NCBI GenBank assembly: GCA_028875655.1
Contig: JAPPCX010000054.1
Span: forward strand, 62,001 to 126,000
Direction: 5' to 3'
Length of the DNA: 64,000 bases
Source of the DNA: Chloroflexota bacterium
GTDB taxonomy: Bacteria > Chloroflexota > Dehalococcoidia > Lucifugimonadales > UBA3495
The notes below the pieces were generated by a model. That model did not search any database. It was given only the letters and a program-made list of their open reading frames with translations, and was not told where the DNA came from. Shown piece by piece: positions 52,341 through 61,453 of this stretch (its first letter is position 1; every line of letters begins with the position of its first letter). A program made the translations under genes and the position numbers.

Positions 52341-53384
52341 ATGTTTTACAAGCTGTTTGCGGCCTCGCTGATTGCGCTCGCCGCCGCGGTGTTGGTCGCC
52401 TGTTCGCCAGCGGCGGCGCCGGCCCCCGCGCCAACCGAACTGCCGGCATCATCACCCTCAACCACCACATCCGCGCTGAATGTTGTCAGCACGGTCTCTC
52501 CCATCACCAGCGTGGTGGAAAACATCGGCGGAACCCGCATCAACCTGATCGGCGTGGTGCCCGAGGGCGTCAACTCGCACACTTTCGATCCGGCTCCCTC
52601 CGTCGCCGCCACCCTATCGCAGGCGGACTTGATTTTCCTCAACGGCCTGTTCCTGGAGGAGCCCACCCTGGAGATGGCCAAGGCGAACCTCAAGCCCGGG
52701 GCGTCCATCGTGAGTTTGGGGGAACAGACCATAAGCCGCGACCAATGGGAGTTCGACTTCTCTTTCCCGGAAGAGCTTGGACATCCCAATCCGCACCTCT
52801 GGCCCGACCCCATCCTTACGCTGCGTTACGCTGAGATAGTGCGGGACAACCTGACCGCCCGGGACCCGGCCAACTCCGACTACTATTCGTCCAACTACGA
52901 TGCGTTTGCGGCACGCATCGCGTCACTGGACGCCGCCATCAAGGAGGCGGTACCGACCATACCGCCGGAAAATCGCAAACTCCTCACCTACCACGACTCC
53001 TGGGCCTACTTCGCCGACCGGTATGGTATAACCGTCGTGGGCGCCGCCCAGCCGGAGGACTTCTCGGAGCCTTCGGCCAAGGAGGTAGCGGACCTGATCA
53101 CCCAGATTCAGACCGAGGGCATCCCGGCCGTGTTCGGCTCTGAGGTGTTCCCCAACGACATCATGGAAACCATCGCCGCGGAATCGGGAGCCACCTACAT
53201 CGACGAACTGAGCGACGATGACCTGCCCGGCGTCCCAGGGGACCCGGACCACAGCTACCTGGGGCTTGAGGTGGCGAACTTGAGGATAATCATTCCTGCC
53301 CTGGGCGGCGATGCCTCCGCTTTGGACAAAGTTGACATCTCTCCCGTCTTTGAAGGCGCATCCAACGCGGTCTATCCTCAGTAA
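52341..53384 (+). CDS. znuA: Metal ABC transporter substrate-binding lipoprotein (ZnuA-like)
   Basis: A cluster A-I metal-binding protein. The lipoprotein signal peptide ends in AAVLVACS, followed by a Pro/Ala/Thr linker. Likely ligands are His in GVNSHTFDPAPS, His in LGHPNPHLWPDP and His in LLTYHDSWAYFADRYG, with Glu/Asp in FGSEVFPND. No long His-rich loop, typical of some zinc-specific ZnuA, is present. About 347 residues from the ATG at 52341, nine bases after GAGG; an ATG at 52326 is also possible. It starts 40 bases after zur. Confidence 0.9.
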   Translation: MFYKLFAASLIALAAAVLVACSPAAAPAPAPTELPASSPSTTTSALNVVSTVSPITSVVENIGGTRINLIGVVPEGVNSHTFDPAPSVAATLSQADLIFLNGLFLEEPTLEMAKANLKPGASIVSLGEQTISRDQWEFDFSFPEELGHPNPHLWPDPILTLRYAEIVRDNLTARDPANSDYYSSNYDAFAARIASLDAAIKEAVPTIPPENRKLLTYHDSWAYFADRYGITVVGAAQPEDFSEPSAKEVADLITQIQTEGIPAVFGSEVFPNDIMETIAAESGATYIDELSDDDLPGVPGDPDHSYLGLEVANLRIIIPALGGDASALDKVDISPVFEGASNAVYPQ

Positions 53385-53421
53385 CGCCGGCGAGTCATTC
53401 ACCAATCAACACGGATACGCC

Positions 53422-54366
53422 ATGCTGCACCCGCCCGAACTGGAACACCTCCACAGGCCGGATCCCAATGCCAGGCCCATCGTCGAACTGAGAAACGTAT
53501 CGGCCGGTTATAACGGAGTGCCGGTTCTCAGCGACGTGGATCTCAGGATAATGCCGGGCGATTTCATCGGCCTGCTGGGACCCAGCGGCTCCGGCAAGAC
53601 CACGCTGCTACGGACCATCCTGGGCGCGGTGCCGACGCAGAGCGGGGAACTGAGGGTGCATGGCATCCCCACGCGCGCCAGGCGCATGCCCGCCGGCTAC
53701 GTGCCGCAACTGGAAACCATCGACTGGAACTTTCCGGTGACGGTGGAGGAAGTGGTGATGATGGGGCGCACCATGTCCAATACCTGGTTCCCCTGGTTCC
53801 GCAAGCAGGAACGGGAACTGGCCTACGACATGATGGAGCGGCTGGGCATCGCCAGTCTCGGCAAACGGCACATACGCCAGTTGTCAGGGGGCCAGCAGCA
53901 ACGGGTCTTCCTGGCCCGCGCCCTGGTGAGCAGCCCCGAGCTGCTGCTGCTGGACGAGCCCACCGCCGGCGTGGACGTGAAGACCCGGGACGACGTGATG
54001 CACCTGCTGCACGACCTTAACCACGCCGGCGTAACCATCATCCAGTCCACCCACGAGATCAACACGGTGGCCGTGCATCTGCCGCGGATCGTCTGCATCA
54101 ATGGAGCCATCGTCGCCGACGGCCCGCCCAACCGGGTGATCACGCCCCACATTCTGTGGGAGGTGTACGGCGCCGAGATGCCGGTAATCCAGTATCACGG
54201 GATGCCCATGGTCGCCGAAAGCGCCCACTTCTGGATCGACCGCAACGGCGGCGAACCCCTGGCAACCGTGCCGGACGAAAGCCACCGGGAACCCATCCTG
54301 CCACACACCCACCCCACGGGCGACAACGTGCCTGCTCACCACCATCACGACGCCAGCAGCGATTAG
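53422..54366 (+). CDS. znuC: Metal ABC transporter ATP-binding protein (ZnuC-like)
   Basis: The ATPase of the uptake system. It has the Walker A GLLGPSGSGKTTLLRTILG, Q-loop GYVPQLETIDWNFP, signature RQLSGGQQQRVFLARALVS, Walker B LLLLDEPTAGVD, and the switch His in QSTHEIN. A 60-residue C-terminal extension ends in a His-rich tail (LPHTHPTGDNVPAHHHHDAS) that could bind the transported metal or sense it. 314 residues from the ATG at 53422; the frame is open upstream without family resemblance. Confidence 0.92.
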   Translation: MLHPPELEHLHRPDPNARPIVELRNVSAGYNGVPVLSDVDLRIMPGDFIGLLGPSGSGKTTLLRTILGAVPTQSGELRVHGIPTRARRMPAGYVPQLETIDWNFPVTVEEVVMMGRTMSNTWFPWFRKQERELAYDMMERLGIASLGKRHIRQLSGGQQQRVFLARALVSSPELLLLDEPTAGVDVKTRDDVMHLLHDLNHAGVTIIQSTHEINTVAVHLPRIVCINGAIVADGPPNRVITPHILWEVYGAEMPVIQYHGMPMVAESAHFWIDRNGGEPLATVPDESHREPILPHTHPTGDNVPAHHHHDASSD

Positions 54367-54380
54367 GCTCTCCACAACCC

Positions 54381-55250
54381 ATGCTGCTGGAACCCTTTGA
54401 GTTCGGTTTTTTCGTGCGGGCGATCATTGCGGCCAGCCTGGTCGGCGGGCTGTGCGGCCTGATGGGGGTGTACATCGTCCTGCGCGGCATGTCTTACATC
54501 GGGCACGGGCTTTCCCACGCCGTTTTCGGGGGCGCTGTTGTCAGTTCCATCATGTCGATAAATTTCTTCATTGGAGCGACGGCTTGGGGTTTCCTGTCGG
54601 CTCTGCTCATCGCGTGGACCACTCGCAAAAACCCCATAGGCTCAGACGCCGCCATCGGGATCATCACCACTGCCAGCTTCGCCCTGGGCATCGCCATCGT
54701 CAGCCGCAGCCACACCGCTACCCACAACTTCGAAGCCTCGTTGTGGGGGAGCGTCCTGGCCGTTGACCGGGAAGACCTGATCGCCATAGCCGTTGCCGCC
54801 TTGGTGATCGCCGTGATTTTCTTCGTAGCATACAAGCTGTTCCTCTTTGCCACCTTCGACCCCGATGTTGCCCAGTTCTACGGAGTCCCCACAGGCTGGG
54901 TTGACACGCTGTTTTCCCTCATGCTGGCCGGCACCATCGTGGTGTCGATGCAGGTGCTTGGCGTAACAATGATCGCTGCCGCCGTGGTCATCCCCCCTAT
55001 CGTTGCGCGGTTGCTCACCAACAGCTTCAGAAAGATGGTTATGCTCTCCACGGCAATCGGCATAATCTGCTCCGTGTTGGGTATCTACATCAGCTACTTC
55101 GTTGATGTATCATCAGGAGCCAGCGTAGTGCTGCTTTCAGCGGCGGTATTCGTCGCAGTACTGGCCTGGTCCAAAATTCGCAGCAACTGGTTCCCAGAGG
55201 CGGAAGACCTGTCCAGCCTGCCACGGGAATCCGCAGGAACGTTCGAGTAA
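54381..55250 (+). CDS. znuB: Metal ABC transporter permease (ZnuB-like)
   Basis: The membrane subunit, 289 residues with about eight hydrophobic segments. Landmarks are VGGLCGLMGVYIVLRGMSYI, GHGLSHAVFGGAVVSSI and VTMIAAAVVIPPIVARLLTN. The ATG at 54381 lies 15 bases after znuC. The long open frame upstream overlaps znuC in another frame and is not real. Confidence 0.92.
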   Translation: MLLEPFEFGFFVRAIIAASLVGGLCGLMGVYIVLRGMSYIGHGLSHAVFGGAVVSSIMSINFFIGATAWGFLSALLIAWTTRKNPIGSDAAIGIITTASFALGIAIVSRSHTATHNFEASLWGSVLAVDREDLIAIAVAALVIAVIFFVAYKLFLFATFDPDVAQFYGVPTGWVDTLFSLMLAGTIVVSMQVLGVTMIAAAVVIPPIVARLLTNSFRKMVMLSTAIGIICSVLGIYISYFVDVSSGASVVLLSAAVFVAVLAWSKIRSNWFPEAEDLSSLPRESAGTFE

Positions 55251-55297
55251 ACACCCCAATCCGCGCATCGGGCAACCACGGGCCACAGGAGGTCGCT

Positions 55298-56842
55298 ATG
55301 GCGCACGCTCATCACCATCACGCCGCTCCTTCGGTAACGGAGGGCCGCACCGGGTTCCGACGCGGCGCAGCGTTTATCATCGGCGGCCTGTCCAGCGGGC
55401 ACGGCGTTTTCCATTCCATCCAACAGAGCTTCATAGTGGTGCTTCCTGAAGTGCGCAACGTGCTTTTGGGCGGCGACACTCTCGTCGGCAACCTGGCCGT
55501 TACGAGCATCCAAACCACCCGTGAAATTGCCTCAGGCGTTGTGGCCTTGCCCGGCGGCGTTTTGACTGACGCACTGCGCCGTTACTGGGGCTGGGTAATG
55601 GCAGTCTGCATGGCCTTGTTCGGCGTCGGCTGGCTGCTGATGTCCGCCGCCGGCTGGCAAGTACCCGGCTCAACCTGGGTTGCTGGCAGCGAGCCGGCAG
55701 CCACGTCCACGTCGCTGAATCCAGTGGGATATACGCTGCTGCTAATCGGCATGGCGGTGGTAGCGATTGCCGCATCGGTATGGCACCTGCCGGCCATGGC
55801 CGCCCTGTCGTCGCACTTCACGCACCGGAGAGGGACTGTGCTGACCTTCCACGGCGTGGGCGGCAACATCGGCGACGTTATTGGCCCCGTACTCACCGGC
55901 ATCCTGCTGCTGTCTCTGGCCTGGCAGTCCATTATCACCATTTACGCCGCGGTGCCCATCTTCCTGACGTTCCTGGTGTTCTGGGCGTTCCGGGACATCG
56001 GACAGCGGGCGCAGGCTGCGGTGGAGGAAAAGGCCGTCAGCACGATGCAAACCCAGATTGCCGAAACCAAATTGCTGGTTCGCAATCCTCGCGTGTGGGG
56101 CATCACCGTGGTGGCTGGTCTGCGGGGAATGGCCTACATTGGATTCATCACCGTCCTGCCACTCTACCTGACCGACGTGTTGGGATTGAAGACGGAAGGT
56201 GGGGCAAAAGGTTTTGAAAACTTCTTTTTCAACTTCCTGAGCGGCACCGGCTTCCGGGGCTTACTCATCGGCCTGCTGGTGTTCGTCGGCATTTTCGCGA
56301 GCCCGGTGATGGGCTACCTGTCCGACCGATTCGGGCGCAAAATTATCCTGGTGCCAGGGATGCTGTTCCTTGCCGTGGTGACACTGCTGATGGCGCCATT
56401 CGGTAGCAACCTGGCGTTGATGACCGTCCTGCTGGCCGCCCTGGGCCTGTTCCTGTACAGCGACCAGCCCATCCTGACGGCGGCGGCGATGGACATCGTG
56501 CGCGAGGGGACGGCGGCCACCACGTTGGGGCTGCTGTCAACCTCCCGGTTCATCCTCAGCGCGGCGTCGCCCATCATCGCCGGCTGGCTGTACACCCAGG
56601 AGGCTTCGTACCTCTTCTACTACACCGCCGTACTGTACGTGGCCGCCGCCATAATTCTGGCCATGATTCGCCTGCCGCAACTGGCTCCGGTTGACGACCA
56701 CCACGATCATCAGCACCACGACGAGCACGGACACGCGCCCCATTCGGCTGATGCCCATGACCACCACGGCGACCATGACCAGGGCCACGGTCACGACCAC
56801 CACAGCGAATCCGGGCACGAAGGGCACGGACATCGCCACTAG
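55298..56842 (+). CDS. MFS transporter with His-rich N- and C-termini
   Basis: The 514-residue carrier has 12 probable membrane helices. The MFS motif A-like loop is GYLSDRFGRKIILVPG in the second half, and FLLYSDQPILTAAAMDI-like segments (LYSDQPILTAAAMDIVREG) appear later. The N-terminus starts MAHAHHHHAAPS. The last ~50 residues are a metal-binding-type tail in which more than a third of residues are His with many Asp/Glu (for example HHDHQHHDEHGHAPHS, HDQGHGHDHHSESGHEGHGH). It follows znuB by 48 bases with the same direction. A metal, probably zinc, is inferred. MFS proteins with such tails are not a family I recognise. Confidence 0.75.
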   Translation: MAHAHHHHAAPSVTEGRTGFRRGAAFIIGGLSSGHGVFHSIQQSFIVVLPEVRNVLLGGDTLVGNLAVTSIQTTREIASGVVALPGGVLTDALRRYWGWVMAVCMALFGVGWLLMSAAGWQVPGSTWVAGSEPAATSTSLNPVGYTLLLIGMAVVAIAASVWHLPAMAALSSHFTHRRGTVLTFHGVGGNIGDVIGPVLTGILLLSLAWQSIITIYAAVPIFLTFLVFWAFRDIGQRAQAAVEEKAVSTMQTQIAETKLLVRNPRVWGITVVAGLRGMAYIGFITVLPLYLTDVLGLKTEGGAKGFENFFFNFLSGTGFRGLLIGLLVFVGIFASPVMGYLSDRFGRKIILVPGMLFLAVVTLLMAPFGSNLALMTVLLAALGLFLYSDQPILTAAAMDIVREGTAATTLGLLSTSRFILSAASPIIAGWLYTQEASYLFYYTAVLYVAAAIILAMIRLPQLAPVDDHHDHQHHDEHGHAPHSADAHDHHGDHDQGHGHDHHSESGHEGHGHRH

Positions 56843-56867
56843 GTCCGGCAGGTAAGCCGACAAAAAT

Positions 56868-56896
56868 GCAGGGGCGGGTCTGGGACCCGCCCCTGC
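56868..56896. terminator. GCAGGGGCGGGT hairpin after the MFS gene
   Basis: GCAGGGGCGGGT-ctggg-ACCCGCCCCTGC, a perfect 12-bp stem between convergent MFS and cupin genes. It is a member of the AGGGGCG hairpin family and likely works as a terminator; a T-run is absent, so this is uncertain. Confidence 0.65.
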
Positions 56897-56919
56897 AACG
56901 CTCAGGTTGTGAAACCGGA

Positions 56920-57279
56920 CTAGTCCTCGTTCTGCTGAGTCTGGCTGCCCTTCACCGTGATGGTGATGTGGGACATGGCCGTCTCGCGGGAGCCGTGCCA
57001 ATGGTCTTCGCCGGCCGGGATGATGGCGACGTCGCCCTCGGTTACGGTCACTTCCTCGTCGCGGGTGGCGACGATGCCGGTGCCCTCGGTGACGATCAGG
57101 ATCTGGTCGCCGCTGTGGGTGTGGAACTTGTTGCGCACGCCGGCGCCGAAGTGGACGATGCCGAAGTTGAAGTTGTTGCTGTCGTCGGGGTCCAGGATCG
57201 CCTGCCGGCCCACCGGCCCGGTGAACAGGGGCGCGGTGCCTTCAGTCCGTTCCACATCCGACATCTTTACGATTTTCAT
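56920..57279 (-). CDS. Cupin-domain protein
   Basis: A single-domain beta-barrel of 119 residues from the ATG at 57279. The two cupin motifs are visible: HFGAGVRNKFHTHSGDQILIV (H-x-H...E-like, with Gln for Glu) and VAIIPAGEDHWHG (His in the second motif). Metal binding is likely but the enzymatic role is unknown. The open frame extends 17 codons upstream without a ribosome binding site. Confidence 0.82.
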   Translation of the reverse strand: MKIVKMSDVERTEGTAPLFTGPVGRQAILDPDDSNNFNFGIVHFGAGVRNKFHTHSGDQILIVTEGTGIVATRDEEVTVTEGDVAIIPAGEDHWHGSRETAMSHITITVKGSQTQQNED

Positions 57280-57378
57280 TGCAGCAGTGTACCTCCGGAT
57301 AGTTTTGCGATGGGTCGATTGCCGAACCAATCATACCCGCCGCCGCTTACCCCGTCCAGTTACGATATGTCCTGCGTC

Positions 57379-57455
57379 CATCCGCTCATGGTGAGCCTGT
57401 CGAACCATCTACCTGAAGGGGCCGGCATCCTTCGACAAGCTCAGGATGAGCGTAA
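57379..57455. repeat. TTCGACAGGCTCAGGA-type repeats in opposed orientation
   Basis: CCATCCGCTCATGGTGAGCCTGTCGAACCAT (57379-57408) is one copy in reverse orientation; GCATCCTTCGACAAGCTCAGGATGAGCG (57425-57452) is another in forward orientation. This is the same family as 41771-41818. They lie between the cupin gene and the small gene at 57592. The remaining bases up to 57591 show no gene. Confidence 0.6.
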
Positions 57456-57591
57456 GGAAGGTTTGAGTTGCCTTTGAACAAGCCCTGGCGAGCAGCCCGT
57501 TTCGTTGACACTGCTACCGTCGGCTCGTACACTGCAACGGCAGTATTCGCCCAGTCCGTTTGGCGCCGCTTTTCTCCCAGGAGGTATCCCG

Positions 57592-57834
57592 ATGAGTTTT
57601 GACCTGTACGAAAAGGGAATGAAAGTCGAAGCCGTCGCCGACTTCGAGGTTCGCGAAGTCATGGCCTCCCCGGTCGGCTCTTCCGTCCGCAGCATCACCA
57701 CCGGAGACGTTGGCGAAGTGCGCGAAAAGCGCACCATCGGCCCCGCCACCTGGCTCATCGTCTATTTCGACAGCGTAAAGCGCCAGATCAACGTTGATGA
57801 GACCAATATCGACAACATCAAACCCGCCGAATAA
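57592..57834 (+). CDS. Small SH3-like protein, hypothetical
   Basis: An 80-residue protein from the ATG at 57592, with CAGGAGG six to nine bases upstream. It is rich in beta strands: GMKVEAVADFEVREVMASPV, RSITTGDVGEVREKRTIGPA, TWLIVYFDSVKRQINVDETN. The short-strand pattern with GDVGEV and WLIVYFD suggests an SH3-like barrel, but I do not recognise the family. It is followed by the HAD gene after 23 bases. Confidence 0.65.
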   Translation: MSFDLYEKGMKVEAVADFEVREVMASPVGSSVRSITTGDVGEVREKRTIGPATWLIVYFDSVKRQINVDETNIDNIKPAE

Positions 57835-57857
57835 CGCCTACGCCGGAGAACTCGTTC

Positions 57858-58583
57858 ATGCCAAGCAACCCCATCGCCCAGGTCAATACCCTTGCCTTCG
57901 ACATGTTCGGCACGGTACTGGACTTGGGCGGCAGTCTGATCGGCCCCGCCGACACGTTCCTCAAAGCCTGCGGTTCATCGGTTACCGGCGACCAGCTCTG
58001 GGCCGACTGGCGCGGGCGGCAGCGCATCGAGCAGTACCAGGACAACCTGTTCATGCTGGGACACAGCGGTTACCTGGAAACCTGCCGCCGTTCCTTCATC
58101 TACTGCCTAAGGCTGCACAAGGTGGATTTCACCTACGATGACGTGGCGAAATTCATGGCCGCGTACGACGGTCTGCGCCCCTACGACGACGCGGTGGCCG
58201 GCTTGCGGCGGCTGGCCGACAGCGGCCGCTTCCGCATGGTAGCCATTTCCAACGGCGAGCAAACCTACCTGGAAAAACTGGTCCGCGACAACATCGGCGT
58301 GCCGTTTGACGACATCATCTCCGTGGAAAAGGCCGGCGCTTTCAAGCCCCATCCTGCGGTGTACCGGACCGCCGCCCGCATCCTGGGCAAAGCGCCCGGC
58401 GAGATTATGATGGTCGCCGCCCACTCGTTCGACATTACCGGCGCCCGGGCCTGCGGGTATCGCGCCGCCTACGTCAACCGCTACGACCTGCCCAACGAGG
58501 AGTCGGCGTACCTGCCCGACTTCGAGGTGGCGGACTTCAACCAACTGGCCGACCGTCTGCTATCAGCTTCGGAGACCGCCTGA
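57858..58583 (+). CDS. HAD-superfamily hydrolase, haloacid dehalogenase type II
   Basis: A 241-residue HAD enzyme close to L-2-haloacid dehalogenases. Motif I with the nucleophile is NTLAFDMFGTVLD, motif II VAISNG, motif III Lys in EKAGAFKPHPAVY, and the acidic motif AAHSFDITGARACGYRAAYV. A cap domain lies between motifs I and II. The closing pattern AYVNR fits haloacid dehalogenases rather than phosphatases. The natural substrate is unknown. Confidence 0.87.
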   Translation: MPSNPIAQVNTLAFDMFGTVLDLGGSLIGPADTFLKACGSSVTGDQLWADWRGRQRIEQYQDNLFMLGHSGYLETCRRSFIYCLRLHKVDFTYDDVAKFMAAYDGLRPYDDAVAGLRRLADSGRFRMVAISNGEQTYLEKLVRDNIGVPFDDIISVEKAGAFKPHPAVYRTAARILGKAPGEIMMVAAHSFDITGARACGYRAAYVNRYDLPNEESAYLPDFEVADFNQLADRLLSASETA

Positions 58584-58588
58584 TCGCC

Positions 58589-59824
58589 ATGGCTGCCGCT
58601 GCCATCGCTGGCCGGCTCAGCACCTTCTCCGCGCTGCGCCACCGGGATTTCCGGTGGTTCTTTTTGAATATCGGGGTCCAGTCCTTCGGCCAGGGCATCC
58701 AGTTCCTGGGCATTGGATGGCTCATCTATGACCTGACGGGCGACAAAACGTCGCTGGGTCTGGCAGTCAGCATTTTCGGCGTATCCAACCTGTTCTTTAC
58801 CTTTGTCGGCGGGGTGCTGGCCGACCGGGTGGACCGCAAGCTGTTCCTGATTTTCTGCGTTCTGGGCAACGCCGCTATCACCCTGGCCCTGGCCTTTCTC
58901 GCTCTGACCGGCCTGGCGCAGGTCTGGCACGTGTACGTCGTAGTTTTCATCCTGGGCGGGTTGATGGCCGTGCAGATGCCGGCGCGTTTCGCCCTCGCCG
59001 CCGACCTGGTGCCCCGCGAGGACATGATGAACGCGGTGGCGTTGCACACCTCCATCGGTCAGATTGGCAACATGATTGGCCCGCTGGTCGGCGGCTGGGC
59101 CATCGACCATATCGATACCTGGGCAGCCATTATGATCAACGGCGCCAGCTACCTGTTGGGCATTGTGTTCCTGCTGATGATGGCCAAGCCGCCCACCACG
59201 ACCAGGCGCAACTCGTCGCCGGTCAGCGACCTCATCGGAGGGTTCTCGCACGCCATTCGCACGCCCATGGCCGCCGTCCTGATCCTTATGTCCGCGTCCT
59301 TCGGGTTCTTCGGCATGGCCTACATGCAGGTGGTCGTTGGTTTCACCCAGGAATTCCTCAAGCTGAACGGCACGCAGACCGGCATATTCATGATGGCGCG
59401 CGGCGGCGGCGCTTTTCTCGGGTCGATGGTCGTGGCCAGTTGGGGCGACCGCAAGCGCAAGGGGCTGCTGATGTACCTGGAGGTCACCCTGTGCTGCGTC
59501 GGCCTGATCGTCATGGCCTGGACGCCCTGGTTCTGGGCCGGCTGTGTCCTCGTGGCCATGGTCGGCTCCACCAGCATCGGCGGTTTCTGGCCCGTATCCA
59601 GCTCCCTGATGCAGCTGACCACCGCGCCGGAGATGCGCGGGCGCATGATGGCCATGATGCAGCTCGCCCCGGTGTTCCACTTCCTGGGCGCGTGGCCCCT
59701 CACCTGGCTGGCGCAGCTCTACGGCTGGTCCATCGCCATCAGCAGCGGCGCGGCGGTGTTGCTGGTCATATCGATCGCCGGGTGGATGTACCGCCCCATG
59801 GTGCGCCGGATGGACGAAATCTGA
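58589..59824 (+). CDS. MFS transporter
   Basis: A 411-residue carrier of the enterobactin-exporter/MFS_3 type with 12 probable helices. Its N-terminus FSALRHRDFRWFFLNIGVQS and the loop GGVLADRVDRKLFLIFCV (motif A) are typical. A second motif-like loop, ASWGDRKRKGLLMYLEVTL, lies in the second half. It starts six bases after the HAD stop. The substrate is unknown. Confidence 0.85.
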   Translation: MAAAAIAGRLSTFSALRHRDFRWFFLNIGVQSFGQGIQFLGIGWLIYDLTGDKTSLGLAVSIFGVSNLFFTFVGGVLADRVDRKLFLIFCVLGNAAITLALAFLALTGLAQVWHVYVVVFILGGLMAVQMPARFALAADLVPREDMMNAVALHTSIGQIGNMIGPLVGGWAIDHIDTWAAIMINGASYLLGIVFLLMMAKPPTTTRRNSSPVSDLIGGFSHAIRTPMAAVLILMSASFGFFGMAYMQVVVGFTQEFLKLNGTQTGIFMMARGGGAFLGSMVVASWGDRKRKGLLMYLEVTLCCVGLIVMAWTPWFWAGCVLVAMVGSTSIGGFWPVSSSLMQLTTAPEMRGRMMAMMQLAPVFHFLGAWPLTWLAQLYGWSIAISSGAAVLLVISIAGWMYRPMVRRMDEI

Positions 59825-59921
59825 CGGCGCCCCCTTGCCGCCGTATTCTTGCCTGCCGGTGTCAACTATCGTATATTAACCATCAACAGGCGCCCATCTT
59901 ATTCACGAAAGGAGCAGCAAA

Positions 59922-60371
59922 ATGGTAAAACCCAAGCAAGTCGGCCATCTGGTAATCAACGTCTCCGACGTGGAGGCATCGACCAAGTTCTACACCGAAA
60001 TTCTCGGCTTCCAAATCGCCGTCCAGCGCCCCACCGCAACCTTCCTCACCTGTGGCGAGATTCACCACGACCTGGCCCTGTTCCAGGCGTCCGACGATTC
60101 CCCGGCCACCGGCAAGGGCAATATCGGCCTGAACCACTTCGCCGTGCAGGTCGAGGACTTCGACTCCCTGCGCGACCTCTACCACAGCCTGATCGAAAAC
60201 GACATCAAGGTGGACCGCACCACCGACCACGGCATGACCGGCAGCGTCTATTTCGAGGACCCGGACGGCAACGGCATCGAGTTCTACTACGACAAGTTCG
60301 ATACTCCCGAAGAGGGCCTCGCCGAAATGCGCCGCGAGGGTCGTGAGAACACCGTGCTGGTCATTGACTAG
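59922..60371 (+). CDS. VOC-family (glyoxalase/dioxygenase-like) protein
   Basis: A 149-residue vicinal oxygen chelate protein. VGHLVINVSDVEASTKFYTE opens the first module (first metal His), IGLNHFAVQVEDFDSLRDLY opens the second (second His), and FEDPDGNGIEFYY gives the Glu ligand. The pattern is that of type I extradiol dioxygenases and glyoxalases. AAAGGAGCAGC precedes the ATG. The substrate is unknown. Confidence 0.88.
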   Translation: MVKPKQVGHLVINVSDVEASTKFYTEILGFQIAVQRPTATFLTCGEIHHDLALFQASDDSPATGKGNIGLNHFAVQVEDFDSLRDLYHSLIENDIKVDRTTDHGMTGSVYFEDPDGNGIEFYYDKFDTPEEGLAEMRREGRENTVLVID

Positions 60372-60398
60372 CCCACAATTCTCGTCGCGCGAATGCGT

Positions 60399-60423
60399 AG
60401 GGGCGGGCCTTGTGCCCGCCCCT
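60399..60423. terminator. AGGGGCGGGC hairpin after the VOC gene
   Basis: AGGGGCGGGC-cttgt-GCCCGCCCCT is a perfect 10-bp stem between convergent VOC and PAC2 genes. Another member of the AGGGGCG hairpin family; it has no T-run. Confidence 0.65.
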
Positions 60424-60452
60424 GTTCCGTTCCGGTAGCGTCGGGATGCCCG

Positions 60453-61424
60453 TCACCGCGCCCCGGCCAGGCCCTCGTCATCGTCGCCCGGCAGGTCAAA
60501 CTGCCCCAGGATGTCGGCCAGCGTGCCCTCAATGCTCGGCGGCAGTTCGATGGGTTCCTCAAAGGCCTGGAAATTGTGCTCGCTCCGCACCCGGTCGATG
60601 TAACGCCGGGCTTCGTCGTTGCGTTGCGCCACCCGGTCCAGTGATTCCTGGAGGCGTTGCGCTTCCTCTTCGTACCGGGGCCGCAGGTCCGACAGGTCGA
60701 TGTCCAGCGAGTACAACGCGCGCAACCGCCGCATGATGTCGTAAAAGGCCCGGTGGTCGGTGGTAATACCCAGTTGGCCGCCGCTGCCGCCGCTGAATGG
60801 GAACATCGGGGCCATGGCACCCACCCGCACCATCTCGACGTCGGGATGCTGGTAGTGGGCCATGCTCACCATGGCCATTCCGACCGTCGGCCCCTGCCGC
60901 TGCTGAGACCCGTAGCTGGAAAACAACATCCCGTGCTGTCGCAGCTCATCGGCCATTGACGCCTTGCTGTACACGCACGAGATCCGCCGCTCCTGCTCGG
61001 GAGGGGCGGGGCCGTTGTAGCCTTCCACCGCCGCGATCTTGGGATTGCCCAGGGCGGCCACCGCTTCAAAGAACGCCTGCCCATACAGGTCGATCCGATA
61101 CCACGGCTCGATGCCCAGGAATATTACCAGCCCGTTGCCGGCATCCCAGAACCTGTTGTCCCATTGCATCGGGCGGCTCGGCAAGCCGTCGCTAAAGGCG
61201 GCGCGGGGACGATAGAGGTCGTGGGTGCCGGCCACCTGGAACGGGAAGCACATCCTCGAAATCTCATCGGTCATCTGTCCGATGCTGCGGGCTGACAGCT
61301 TGTCGATCAACCAGCGCGGCATCCCGCTGGATATGTTGCCGCCGTCCGACCACTGACGACGCCAGCCGGCTATGACTACCCGGGTCTCGGGTACCTCGTC
61401 CAACGCAATCAGTGGTTCGGCCAT
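60453..61424 (-). CDS. PAC2-family protein
   Basis: A 323-residue protein related to proteasome assembly chaperone 2, also common in archaea and in Actinobacteria and Chloroflexota. The markers are VIAGWRRQWSDGGNISSGMP at the N-terminus, LVIFLGIEPWYRIDLYGQ, FFEAVAALGNPKIAAVEGYN (helix and loop of the fold), and GMAMVSMAHYQHPDVEM. A C-terminal helical part (residues ~240-290) is charged. The function in bacteria is not known. Confidence 0.8.
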   Translation of the reverse strand: MAEPLIALDEVPETRVVIAGWRRQWSDGGNISSGMPRWLIDKLSARSIGQMTDEISRMCFPFQVAGTHDLYRPRAAFSDGLPSRPMQWDNRFWDAGNGLVIFLGIEPWYRIDLYGQAFFEAVAALGNPKIAAVEGYNGPAPPEQERRISCVYSKASMADELRQHGMLFSSYGSQQRQGPTVGMAMVSMAHYQHPDVEMVRVGAMAPMFPFSGGSGGQLGITTDHRAFYDIMRRLRALYSLDIDLSDLRPRYEEEAQRLQESLDRVAQRNDEARRYIDRVRSEHNFQAFEEPIELPPSIEGTLADILGQFDLPGDDDEGLAGAR

Positions 61425-61453
61425 AGTCCTTCAACCCTCCCGCCTGGCCCAAC

